The notes under the pieces: model-generated
Database searches by the model: none
Told to the model about the DNA's origin: nothing
The model's input: only the letters and a program-made list of their open reading frames with translations
Source: Melieria omissa
Taxonomy: Eukaryota; Arthropoda; Insecta; Diptera; Ulidiidae
Direction of reading: 5' to 3'
DNA length: 64,000 bases
Assembly: GCA_963971225.1 (NCBI GenBank)
Contig: OZ020269.1
Location: 83,118,450 to 83,182,449, forward strand
Shown: positions 23,208-34,519 of the stretch, in pieces
Layout of the letters: every line of letters starts with the position of its first letter
How positions within the stretch are numbered: the first letter of the stretch is position 1
Translations under genes and position numbers: made by a program

Positions 23208-24532
23208 GGTTTTGAGTAGGTTCAGTGAAAAATAAATGCCTCAGTGAGAGTGTCTGATGTGGTGAAGATATCTAAATAGAAGGTGTTCAAATAAAGATTA
23301 GCTAACGAGTGATTTCAATCTGAAGCGCCGAAATCCTTAAGCTGCGAGAGTGCCGCACTTATGGCATTTACATATGCACTAAGTTGTGCTCAGTTGGGAA
23401 TGTCTGGAGTGTAATGCTAACACTGTGGGTTTATTCAACATGCTCTAAGTAAATCTAATTCTAAATGTTGTGTTTAAATCTGTCACCTTTACTTGCCATT
23501 GTCCCGCTGAATTGTTGAGGTCAAAACGTTAATTTGTCTCACCTGGAAGAAATATAAAAAATAAATTTTAATTAGATGTATTGAGACTATTTGCCAACTT
23601 AGCTAAAACTACATATTTTTTAATTATATTTAAAGTAATTTCATACATTTATTTATATGTTTGAATTTTGATTTTGCTTCGTTGTTATCAGCAATTTTGC
23701 TACTCAGCTTAGAAACATCCCTTAGGGTTTGAATTTGCAAAACAATCCAATTCATTCTTATTGCTATTTCACACTTGGATCCCTTTTTTGGGCACTAAAG
23801 ACCTCACACCAAGAGAAATATGTTCCAGCACCTATGCGCTTAGCACGTTCCACGTTGTATCGATTCCAAATACAACTTCATCATTAAATTTTTTCTATTA
23901 ACCAATTAGCTTTTCTGAACTGTAGGCAGTTTTCCAATGTGATAAACCAAAATCCAATCCAGCCTTTGTCAACTTAAAAAATATACACGGTAAGAAAAGA
24001 GCACTAAAATACACTTGGAAAAATTCCTTAAACTTCCACTAAATGTTTTCTGCCATTACTAACAAAATTATTTCCTTGTTCAAGAACTCAATAAAAGCCA
24101 TCAGCAAAATGCGTAAGTGGTCTCACCTACCAAACGAAAACACCTCATAACAATAATTATGCTCCGCGCTGCAAACGGCTTTATTTTAATAATTATTTCA
24201 ACATTTTTGCCCTTGAAACCAGCAAAAACACAAACAAATAAATAACAAACAAAACACGCTACAAAAGCGCGCGACCCATTTGGGGCAGCACGAAAAAAAG
24301 AGGTCGCGCGTTCAATGACCAAAACCAACGCACCAAACAATAACAAACACGACCGATTGGTAGACGAGGAAATGTATGAAAAATTAATGAAGGAAACGAA
24401 GAAATAAGTATGGGAAATGTAATAAAAATATTACAAAAATAACCAAAGACTTGAACAAAATTTCAGGTAGTCAGTTTTAGGTGCAGAAAAGTAAGGAAGA
24501 GTGTCATAAAAGAGGATTACATAACTTTCGTG
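23208..24532. other. Gene-free stretch
   Basis: AT-rich DNA without a recognised gene or repeat. The 81-residue frame at 24101-24346 (minus) shows no domain. Confidence 0.4.
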
Positions 24533-24808
24533 TTTTATTTTATTTTTGTTTAATTTAATTTAATTTTATTTTATTTTATTTGATTTTGATTTATTTTATT
24601 TTATTTTATTTAATTTTATTTTATTTTATTTTGTTTTATTTTATTTTATTTTATTTTATTTTATTTTATTTTATTTTATTTTATTTTATTTTATTTTATT
24701 TTATTTTATTTTATTTTATTTTATTTTATTTTATTTTATTTTATTTTATTTTATTTTATTTTATTTTATTTTATTTTATTTTGCTTTGTTGTATTTTATT
24801 TCATTTCA
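24533..24808. repeat. (TTTTA)n pentanucleotide array
   Basis: About 270 bp of TTTTA units, cleanest at 24630-24780, with variant units (TTTAA, TTTGA, TTTTG) at the edges. It produces the artificial reading frame FILFYFILFY on the plus strand. Confidence 0.95.
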
Positions 24809-24950
24809 TTAAAACTCTAAACTGTTAAGCTAGTTTAAGTTATGTTGACTAAATATAGAATTAGAACTGAGAAGGAGTAGGTGGATCAAGTTTTTTGAGA
24901 GGGAACATGACTTTAAGACTCTTTAAATGATGCCGAATCCTCTAACCTTA

Positions 24951-25258
24951 AGTCTAGTCTAGTCTAGTCTAGTCTAGTCTAGTCTAGTCTAGTCTAGTCT
25001 AGTCTAGTCTAGTCTAGTCTAGTCTAGTCTAGTCTAGTCTAGTCTAGCCTAGTCTAGTCTAGTCTAGTCTAGTCTAGTCTAGTCTAGTCTAGTCTAGTCT
25101 AGTCTAGTCTAGTCTAGTCTAGTCTAGTCTAGTCTAGTCTAGTCTAGTCTAGTCTAGTCTAGTCTAGTCTAGTCTAGTCTAGTCTAGTCTAGTCTAGTCT
25201 AGTCTAGTCTAGTCTAGTCTAGTCTAGTCTAGTCTAGTCTAGTCTAGTCTAGTCTAGT
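24951..25258. repeat. (AGTCT)n pentanucleotide array
   Basis: About 61 units of AGTCT with one visible variant (AGCCT near 25046). The array is 308 bp long and starts only about 140 bp after the TTTTA array. The high purity suggests recent expansion by slippage. Confidence 0.97.
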
Positions 25259-27420
25259 CAAGAACCATCGAGTCTAAGATGTTGGAGTCATAGATGTTGG
25301 GGAAAAATGCCACCGGGAAATTATTCCACAATTGAGCTTACACGGGATACAAACGAACTCCTTTATAGTGCATAGAGGACTCGTGTTGAATTGTTCGGCG
25401 AAAGTCCTAAATAATGGCATCAGATTACCTATTTCCACTGAGTACATACTGAAAAGTTTATCCGTAAAAGAGACTTATGGACAACGTTTTGAATATGCTC
25501 GAAGGACACCCTACGGTCTCCTTTGAGGCTTGTCGCATGGTTCTGAAACGGTTTTTGAAACATCTGCTTATAGGTACAGCAAGTGCTGCTATTTCAGGTC
25601 GATTACTAATGCAAAGAGATCCAAATTATGGGACATTCTTCTTGTTCATCAAAGTGTATTGGGCACTTTTGAAATATTCATGGAAGGCACTGACCCCAAC
25701 CTCATCTTCACAAATCCGATCAGCTTAAATTCTTTCAAAATCAATGCAGTGGATTATTCTGTTGAGTAGTTTGCAATTCAATCACTATTCGACAACACAA
25801 TTTTAATTAGCAAACATTTGGCAATATTTGCTGTAAATCATGCCGCCCTGCTTTCTGGCTGTTATCCATTTCAATTATGAAGATTAGCTTCAAAGGCGGC
25901 CTTCGCAGTTCGCCTAACACTCGTAGTTGGCAATTTTCGACACGAAAAGTCACCCCTGCGACCGGCAACTGTTCTTCCAATTCTACACAACGAAATCGCA
26001 CTTGCAATACATATACGAGCCAGGAATAATGTCTCCGCTTGCTGGCGGCTGGAGCAAGTCGTTCATGTCGTTTATTTGTGCGATTCTGTGCAAAGGATAC
26101 TTGTTCCCGATGTATGTGCGCCTTTTCAAATCCGTCTACTCTATATTCACTACCTTTTTTGCTGCTGCTCCTGCTGTCTTTCTTGCTCTCGAGCCGTGCA
26201 AATATGCAGGCTACGCTCTCAACATTCGACGCGCACACACACACACACACACGGGTCTTGTGTCATTTCACTAATGTGCATTTAGTAGCGCATGAATGTC
26301 CTTTCCCCTGCACAGCGGCCCGTAAATGTGTAGCGGCGCGTAGATACAGGAATATTAAATGTAATAACTTGTTTGGGTTAAAAGCACAGGGTGTCAACGT
26401 GGGCGTAATGGAGGCGGGCTGGTTTTCAGTGTGACAAGTGAAAGGACTCAAATGAAAGTCAAATTGATTTGGAAAGCGGAAATCAACTTTAAAAAACAAA
26501 GGAAAATTAAATAGCTAACCAAGGCTCAAGGGGATTGTGTGTCATAGGACAATAGTTGGTAGGATCGCAAGTTAGAAGGTCTTTGTTGCGAGTGCTGATT
26601 GAGCCAATGGTAATTTTAGGAAAACCTTACCAAACTCCAACATAACCTATATCCTCCTTCTATCTCCAACATCAAACCATATATATTACAACCGATCTTA
26701 ACAATCGTGGCAACCGTGGCTTTGAGCACAACGTTTCTAATCAGTCAGATAGAGCGACCTCGATACGAGGAGTTATGTCTGCAGGTCATCGCCAAGCAGT
26801 CGGTTCAAACAAACCCTTCACAACGGACAATTCAGCAAAAACCTCATCAACAATTTGTTTTGCCATATTTTCATAGGCTCCAGCCACGTTTTGATATGTT
26901 ATACCTTCTGACATTGTTACCCTACATAGTTTGCGTTCCTTTCCATTTTCCAATAAGAAACATGTCCATTGAATATGCTTTTAATGTTTTAGCTGAGAAG
27001 CCTTGAGTATGTTCGTCACTACTATAGAAACATTGCCCGCATTTCGACATTTGTCGTAACACGAACACGCACACATTCACACACACACACACGTTTGTTT
27101 GTCCTCCCCTCTGACCTGTTTAACTGCCTAAAAATTACCAACGTACGAAAGGCAGAAACAACCCCTAAAAGAACGTCGAAGAGTGTGGAATGTTCCGCAT
27201 CGCTACGAATTGACTCGATTCGGCGGAGGTTAGGGCGACTTGTGCTGCAATGCCAACAAATTTCGAGGAGATATACGAAACGACGAATGGACACAATCGA
27301 GGAAAAATAGTAGTAAAACTACATAGCGTGAGATCCATAAAATAATGAAATGGTAAAATGGTGAAATAGATCAATAAATGAATAAAATGATAAAATTTAA
27401 GTGTGGTAATTTTACTCAAT
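25259..27420. other. Gene-free stretch
   Basis: No supported gene. Overlapping frames at 25332-25769 (plus) and 25807-26434 (both strands) show no known domain. On the minus strand near 26930-26790 an open stretch reads MSEGITYQNVAGAYENMAKQ; I do not recognise it. Short CA runs lie at 26230-26252 and 27070-27091. Confidence 0.4.
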
Positions 27421-27423
27421 TTC

Positions 27424-27650
27424 ACTGAAGAAAATGGCCAGATTCAGTATGATTTGAAAATACTAAATTTTAGTAGTATTCTACACTGAAGAAAATAAGA
27501 GAAATTATTAAAAAATATTACACATTTTACACAAATTATTTAAAAAAGATTCAGTATGATTTGAAAATTCAGCTCAACTCAAATTTAGTAGTATTCTACA
27601 CTTGAAGAAAGTAAGAAAAATTATTTAAAAATTATTTCAAAAAGAGGCTA
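27424..27650. repeat. Imperfect local duplication, about 110 bp
   Basis: The string GATTCAGTATGATTTGAAAA occurs at 27441 and again about 107 bp later, and a CACTGAAGAAAAT-like string occurs at 27424, 27483 and 27600. It looks like an old two-copy tandem duplication in AT-rich DNA. Confidence 0.7.
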
Positions 27651-27862
27651 ATGGTTTTACGAATGCATTTTTAGGAATACTAAAAGTTATTTAAAATGGT
27701 AGTAGAAAAAATGCCAATCAATAAAACCTTAAAACGAGGATAAACTCAAATGTAGTACAAAGTTTTACTAAAGAAAAAACAGTCAACTATGACTTCAAGA
27801 TGATAAGAAAATTAAAAAAATTAAAAAAATTAAAAAGATGATTTCAGAAAACATGTAAGAGA

Positions 27863-27990
27863 GTTTCAGTCAGTGCTAACCATTTATTTTAACATTACTA
27901 ATTTGTAGGCTTTGCACGTTTTTCGAGTTTCAGTCAATGCTAACCATTTATTTTAGCACTACTAATTTGTAGGCGTTGCACGTTTGCTAT
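27863..27990. repeat. Two-copy tandem duplication, period 64 bp
   Basis: GTTTCAGTCAGTGCTAACCA at 27863 and GTTTCAGTCAATGCTAACCA at 27927 each continue TTTATTTTA, then ACTAATTTGTAGGC and GCACGTTT. Only a few substitutions separate the copies. Confidence 0.9.
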
Positions 27991-29615
27991 TTCCAATGCA
28001 GTTTTCCGAAAACAGTCATAATTTTTCAGTAATATTTTAAGAAATATAATGAAATAAAGAAACAAAATAGTTTAATGTGGTCCAGAATGCATTAAGGGAT
28101 CCATTTCCAGTTGTAAAGGTTCACCAACTAACAGATTATTTCGGTTAATAAGGAACATTTCCTACTTAATAAATTACTCTGGTCTGGCAACTCTGCTTAG
28201 AAGTGGTGTATGACTTCTTAGTGGGGAAAAGTCTGTACCAATAACTGGACCAGTAGATAGTCTCGGTCTAAAGACGGATTGAGGGATGGACGGACAAAAG
28301 TAGCTACATTGAGCTACTTCTTCCTTGTTACAAACTTTTTCTCAAAGCGTATATACCCCAAAACCGCAGTGTAGGGTACAATAAGGGCAAATGGTAATGA
28401 AAATTGTGGTGTATGTTTGAGTGTGGTTCGAAAAAGTGCCGGCCCTGAAAGACCAAACCTAACAATTTGACTTCTGTAAAATCGACTCCAGCTGAAATGT
28501 TTTCTACGATCTCAAAATAATGTGAGACAACAGTGTCAAACCCACCCAATTAATAAAAATACCATTCCACACGGACACACCCAAGTATTAGCAAGAAAGC
28601 AACCCAGCTTGGGCGCCACAATCGATTAAGAATCGACAATTTCTCCCTACGTTTCCACTTTAGTAAAAATCATTTTGGAAACACTATCATTTCGAAAAAA
28701 AAGCCAAATTCGAAACTGTCATTCAACTCGAAAATTCGTTTAAGGCTTTTGCATGATACAATAAAATATTATTGAATCATGGGTTTTTGTGTTCGTCACT
28801 AGTTTCGCTCGCTTGCAAGCGGGGTAAGCGCGCCAGCTGTGCGCTGGCCGTCACATCAACAGGAGCCAATGAAATGCAGCCGATTGCTGACCAACTGTTC
28901 ACTCTCCCAGCGAGCCAGTCAGCCAACACGTGCGAAATTTCCTGGGCGTGAAGGGCGAATCTTCGCGTGCATCTGCCTGTACAGTTTGCCGGCGCGGCGT
29001 GTGCCTGCCGCCACGAACGTCGCAAATTTTCTGCACACCTGCAACAGGACCTTCATGGAAAATCGTTGTTGTTGCTGCCTGCTAGCACACCAACCCGAAA
29101 CCAAACCAACGAAACACATTGCATTACGAAATGGTATTCGTGCGCACTCGGAGGGTCCTTTCGTGTGTATTCTGCACGCAAGCAAAATGCGTACACTCGA
29201 AAAAATGTGTGTATTCGCTCAACGCTGAAGCGCGACCGACGCCAAATCGACTCGTTCTCAGCGATTTATTGCACATTTCCCCCATTGCCTTCTACGTACA
29301 TTTCTCGCTGCTGCTACTTCTCGACTGTCGTTTGGACTGTGATTGCTGTTCTCTGTTTTGTTTGTTTGTGGGTTTGTTGGGTTTTTTTTGTTGTTTAGTT
29401 ATTTTGTTTTCTCTTCGTGTTCTCTATTCTTTCCTCTTGTCTGCCTCACAGACGCTCTACCGCCACTAACTTTTGCTGCGTTCGCTATAGTCGTTACGGA
29501 CGTCGACATTGCCGTCGTCATCATCGTCATCGCCGTTGTTGTTTTACTGCTGCACTGCAGTTCGTTGTTGTTGGCTGGCTGCTCAAATACGAGTTGGGCT
29601 TGCAGTGTGACACAA
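27991..29615. other. Gene-free stretch upstream of the tRNA
   Basis: No supported gene. GC rises at 28800-29600, with many overlapping frames on both strands and none domain-like. A right-end-like CTGGTCTGGCAACTCTG at 28179-28195 recalls the TGCCAGA-type MITE ends elsewhere in the window, but no partner was found. Confidence 0.4.
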
Positions 29616-29688
29616 GCCCCAGTGGCCTAATGGATAAGGCATCGGCCTCCTAAGCCGGGGATTGTGGGTTCGAGTCCCATCTGGGGTA
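29616..29688 (+). tRNA. tRNA-Arg, anticodon CCT (reads AGG)
   Basis: This 73-nt gene folds as a complete cloverleaf. The acceptor stem pairs GCCCCAG with CTGGGGT (G1:U72, otherwise Watson-Crick), with discriminator A at 29688. The anticodon stem TCGGC/GCCGG closes the loop CTCCTAA, with anticodon CCT at 29649-29651. The T arm is GTGGG/CCCAT with loop TTCGAGT. RNA polymerase III boxes are intact: A box TGGCCTAATGG at 29623-29633 and B box GGTTCGAGTCC at 29667-29677. There is no intron, CCA is not encoded, and a T-run terminator follows. The sequence is close to the highly conserved animal tRNA-Arg(CCT), so it is probably functional. Confidence 0.97.
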
Positions 29689-29703
29689 AAGGTCAAACCA
29701 AAC

Positions 29704-29710
29704 TTTTTTT
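29704..29710 (+). terminator. RNA polymerase III terminator of the tRNA
   Basis: Seven T in a row begin 16 bases after the tRNA, the usual pol III stop signal on the transcribed strand. Confidence 0.85.
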
Positions 29711-30349
29711 ATCATAATTTTTGTTGAGTAGAAGAATTTTTTAAAACAAAATAAAATTATATTTGATGTATTGAGCGAATGAAAAATAAAAAATATTAAA
29801 AATGGAAAATTCTTACAAGTTTTGCAATGTAGGAAGTTATTTAACCCTTAGCGGACCAAATAGATATTAAAGAGAGATCTGAAAACAATAACTTGAATAA
29901 GATTGAACTGTTTAACAGCCATTATCTACAATTTTACAAAAGCAAAACTTAAGGAGTTTTTTGTTCAAAATCAATTTTTATTATTTCAAACACAATTAGT
30001 ACTGTTGAAGAAAAAAACCCATTCCAAATAATTTATGAACTTAACTAAATTATATTATTTAAATAATAAGCATTTCAGTTTGTTGTTTCTTTCAAATCCA
30101 AAGTGGTTGGAGACATTTCAAAATTTGTTTTTTTAATTCCTTAGTAAAGATGTAGTTAAAAAATTGTTTTCTTATTTTCATAGAATAACAATAATGCCTA
30201 AAACTTAAAACTTCACCCGCAGGATTCCGGGGCTGCCAAAAGAACAAAGGTCTTGGGATTCCAAGATCCTAGGATTATAAACTTGACATTTTACCTTTAT
30301 ACATAAATCTATACATATGGTCTATACACATATGTACTGTACGTTCACT
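29711..30349. other. Gene-free stretch
   Basis: AT-rich. A TTAACCCTTAGCGGACC string at 29850 resembles the starts of the TTAA elements elsewhere, but no matching right end was found. Confidence 0.35.
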
Positions 30350-31320
30350 TTAGAAAGATGGGTCTAAATGGGCAAAACACGGGTTAAGGTGTTGTGATTG
30401 ACTTCCAACTTGTTAAAAAAAACTCCAAATCAAAACTTATTCGACATGTATTTTTTAATTTTTCAAAATTAAAGTTTAACAGAGTGAACAATGGGTTAAG
30501 GTTTGTCATATACGGGAAGACTATGAATAAAACATGAACCGATGGGCCCATAGACTTGAAAATTGGCTAAAACACTTGAAATGAGAAATAATTCGACAAG
30601 AGTTTTTGGTTTTTTCGAAAATCAAGATCTTACGGGATCATCGGTGTGTAAAAAGTTTGTATGGAGTAACATGATTTTATGAATTTTTTGACTTCATACT
30701 TATTAAAACCACTTCAACTGGAAAATAAATCGACACTTTTTTCAGTTTTTCAAAAATTAAAATGTAACCGGGTCCAACAACGGGTTAAAGTTCTTCATAT
30801 ACGGAAAGACTATGATAAAACATGAACCAATGGTCCAATTCGCCTCAAATTAAGTGAAAGCACTTACAATAAAAAAGTAATTCGACAAAAGTTTTTCATT
30901 TTTCGAAAATCAAAATCTGTGAACCAAGAGTAAAAAGTTTCTATGAAGAAATGTGATTTTTATGCGCCTTTTGACTTCAAACTTGGTGAAATTGCTTTGA
31001 GTGATATGGTAAATAATTCGACACGTGTTTTTTACTTTTTTTTAATTCAAATCTGACGAGGTCAACAGTGGGTTAACAGTGTGTTTGTTGAAATGATTAA
31101 ATGAAATTATTGGTTTCAAATATAGGAAAAAACATTTCAAATTGGAAAACATTAGACTAATATTTTTCATCAAAATCTGACGGGTCAAAAATGGGTTAAG
31201 AGAAATTTGGAGAAAGTACTCAAAATCAGAATTAATTGAGCACGTGTCTTTCAAAAATCAGCATCAGACGAGGTTAAAAATTTGTTAGGAGTTTATGAGA
31301 AGAAACATAAATTAACATTA
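30350..31320 (+). repeat. Degenerate two-monomer satellite, locus 2
   Basis: GGGTTAA-like landmarks lie at about 30380, 30491, 30641, 30779, 30930, 31069 and 31188. Alternating spacings near 150 and 138 give a composite period near 289 bp. Monomer A carries TACGGGAAGACTATGA and CATGAACCRATGG (30507, 30797). Monomer B carries a TGGAGTAACATGATTTTATG-type start and TTTTTGACTTCATACTTATT (30690, 30980). Same family and orientation as 10840-11780. No coding function. Confidence 0.75.
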
Positions 31321-33364
31321 AATGATATCTTAAGGTGAGTAAAGATTATTTCAATAAAATCATAAAGTTTAATTCATTTTACAAAGAAAATTATACATTT
31401 TTTCCATTAACATCGATGCTCATAGAGCGTTTTAGGGTTGAAAAAAATATATTAAAAAATTTGAGAAAGTATTTAACCCTTCGTTGTATGATTTAATTTC
31501 CGTGAAGGAAAAACATTTTTGTCATATAATTCTTGTTGCTTCTGATGTTCTGATGGTAAAAAGGAAGTTTTGTTGGATTCCTGTATCTATGAAAGAAGTT
31601 TTGCGAACATGTTCCGTATCTTTGTGAGAACGCTACCGCCGAAATGAAAGTCGGTTTTAGACGGGGAGTCGAACAGAGGTCAGGCGTCACTGTATACTCG
31701 TAATTCAACGCACTAAACAGCTGAGTGGAAGCCACCGCCAAATCACCATCGTCATCAATAACCAAAATTCTTTCACCAAATCGAAACACTTATCGTTTTT
31801 TTGATTCTTTTGAACATACTTTCAATGTTATTCTCAAAATTCTGTTAGTAATCAAATGTTTTAACATAAAAGACACAACTGAAGAATGAATGACTGTAAA
31901 ATAGTGAACAGAATAGTTTCCAAATCTATTAAATGTTAACATTGCATATATGCAATGCCATGCAGCGAAGTGTTAATCTTCAGCAACTATGTATGAGGGA
32001 AATATTTTGTAAAAGTGTTTTTCAAGCATTGTGCAATCGATTTTCATTCATTATAATTCTCAACAGCTTTTTCGAGTAGTTATTAAAATTTCTTATTAAA
32101 TAAAATTAAACAAAACTTTTCATAGAATCTTTCAATGCAAACTGCAATGGCAGTGCTCGCGTACTGGTCAAATTATGCCGATTGCTAATGAAATGTTTTA
32201 AAGCGGCAAAAATCGATATAACGGTAAATGGGCTGCTGCTGCAACAACAAGAGCTCGCACATTACAAACAGCTGTCGCAAGAGTTACGATTATTATTTTT
32301 ATTGCGATTATTAACAAGTGTCTGCCATTATTCGCTTTTAATGCGTATCTATGACAGCAGCAGTAACAAAAGCAACAATAACAACAATCATATACGTAAT
32401 AGCAGCAAATCAAAAAACAAATACCATAAGTTGCAACAAAGTTGGTGTTAAAAAAACGCCAAAAGTCGTCAAACAAATAACTTTTCAACTTCATTCCACA
32501 ACGCGCAGGAATTCTATGAAATGGGAACTAAACGATTTGTAGGTGGGAGGGGGCGTGAGGGGCGAGGGGAGATTTTCGCATAAAAAAAATAAGATTGATG
32601 GATTGTATGAACCATTAAAGGGGATGTAAAGGGGGGCGGGCGATGGTTAAAGCTATGGCTGAGGCTGTTAGAAGGGAGAACACCGAACAAAGTGTGAGAT
32701 GGAAAAATCCATACCTGTACATTAGTTGTTGTTGCGTAATCAACACAGTTTCTTGGAGGAAATATTTTTAGCATAAAACAAAAACAAATATTATGCTAAA
32801 ATCTGTTTATAGGTATATCAAATCGATCTTGCAACTGTTGAAACAATTTTTTTGAAAGCACTGCTTTCAATGTAATTTGAAAACTTTTTTATAAAACAAA
32901 TGTTTGATTTTTTAGAAAAGTGGATGAGATTTCAATGTTCTGAAACAGAAATGTTTACGATAGATGAAGCTGAATGTTCAGCACGAAAGTGGAAGAGGAA
33001 ACAATCAGCATGAAAAGTTATTGCGCTCAAATTTCGAAGTAATGAAGAAATTTTGGGGACGGATTTCCTTAAGAAGGATGACACAAATAATTCCAAAAGA
33101 GATGAACAATTTTCGAAAAATTTCTGTTTCGAGCAATCTGGTTTTAAAGTTTTAGGCGCATATTTGATAAAAGTAGTATTTAAAATTTAGTATATTTTAA
33201 AGTTACAAATTCCCCGAGTTTACACAAACGTAGAGCACAGTCAAGGGAACATGATGACATCCATAACTCAATTTCTTCTTAAGTCGACTTAAGCGGTTAT
33301 TGCTTTTGGCAACAGATTTTATCAATTAACATCAGTTTTGGCTTATCTCTGGCGTTCAAGTTAA
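31321..33364. other. Gene-free stretch
   Basis: No supported gene. A minus-strand frame at 31493-31789 (98 residues, starting MFRFGERILVIDDDGDLAVA) is open and not low-complexity, but I recognise no domain and see no splice or promoter context. CAG/CAA runs at 32230-32430 keep both strands open. A G-rich tract lies at 32541-32645. Confidence 0.35.
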
Positions 33365-33757
33365 TTTCTGAGCTGTACTGTTTTCAGAGACCTGTAGTCG
33401 ATTTTTATGGCGAATATTTTTTTGGTACATTTTGTCCTTAAAAAGTTCTGTTATAAATAACCTTTTTGAAATTTTTAAATAAAGGGTCAAATTGACCCAT
33501 AAACATGGGAGCTAGGGGGTTAAACTGTTCCATAAAAGTTTTTCTCGTAGTATTTTACATCAAATTGCTGAACACATCATGTACCTAAAATGTAAGCATA
33601 CTTGGTTTTCGTATGCTTATTCCCGATAAAAATATGCAAAAGGGGAAAACCTGTAACTCTAAAAAATTCAGACGTAAACTTTAAAAACGCCGATACACGC
33701 ATAGTTTGTTTTGGCCTCCTCTACCAGGTAAAAAAATGATTTTGTTATGCAGTGTAA
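33365..33757 (+). repeat. Dispersed repeat, copy A
   Basis: This shares its whole length with 40035-40443, from TTTCTGAGCT to TGCAGTGT, including GGGTCAAATTGACCCATAAA, TTGCTGAACACATCAT, TTGGTTTTCGTATGC and AACGCCGATACACG. It carries a small internal palindrome (GGGTCAAATTGACCC). The class is unknown; it lacks coding frames. Confidence 0.75.
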
Positions 33758-33984
33758 TCGTCTTCACATATCTGTTTTGATCCGTTCTTTTTACCTGTCT
33801 TAGCTCTCCTTGAGTTTTATATCTTCTCTCTGACATGAAAAGCAATTTTTGTCCTAAAAAAATTTTCTGATGACCGTACCGGAAATGTTGAAGTAGTGAA
33901 GTAAATAGTTAAAAAAAATTGTCACTATCTATGTCTACTATGTCACTAAAGTCACTATAAAAGAAGGTGCTGAGAATGTAGAAA

Positions 33985-34519
33985 TGAACCGTTTGCTCGG
34001 AAATTACCAAATATTGACCAAAAGAAACGTTGCATGAGAATCGCTCAGAAGATCCAGATTTGCTTAAAAAGGTCATGACAGGTGACTAATCGTGAGTATA
34101 TGGATGTGACACAAAGACCAAAGTCCAATTTTCCCAATGAAAGCGGTCAAGACCTAAAAAAGAACTTCAATTACGGTCTAAAGTGAATGTTTTGCTGAAT
34201 GCTTTCTTCGATTACAATGGCGTTGTGCTTCACGAGTTCTTGCGAAAAATTCTTACGAACATTTTTTCTGCCAGCTCAACGCAGTCGTATTCGTTTCACT
34301 GGATTGTGCTCAAAAATAAAACTCACTAAAAATCTTCATTCATTTTCTGTTTCTAAGATTGAACAGACTGACGAAAGGACAACGATTCGCCATGATTGAG
34401 GAGATCGCATAGTTGGAAGAGTTCAAACTGCATTTCAGAAATGCTTCGAGGATTGGAAAAGATACTGGCACAACTGTATTATGACTGAGGAAAATTACGT
34501 TCAAGGGGAGCATGGATGA
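33985..34519 (+). pseudogene. Decayed mariner-like transposase
   Basis: The frames read DPDLLKKVMTGD followed by stops and VYGCDTKTKVQFSQ, then SKVNVLLNAFFDYNGVVLHE FL, which matches the first catalytic aspartate region and the FFDxxGVVHxEF core of an IS630/mariner-type transposase. The C-terminal part FEDWKRYWHNCIMTEENYV ends at a stop at 34517-34519. The segment with the second and third catalytic residues is missing, and several stops are present. No terminal repeats or flanking TA were identified, so only the coding remnant is annotated. Confidence 0.6.

Noticed and set aside
24580..24828. 82-residue frame of repeating FILFY
   Set aside because: It is a direct translation of the TTTTA array.
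26790..26930. Minus-strand stretch reading MSEGITYQNVAGAYENMAKQ
   Set aside because: Open only briefly and not recognised; it may be a chance frame or a very old remnant.
29850..31490. TTAACCCTTAGCGG and TTAACCCTTCG strings as ends of a TTAA element
   Set aside because: No convincing inverted partner with TTAA was found, and GGGTTAA is part of the satellite monomers in between.
31493..31789. 98-residue minus-strand frame beginning MFRFGERILVIDDDG
   Set aside because: Composition is gene-like, but no domain, splice or promoter context was recognised; a protein search would decide.
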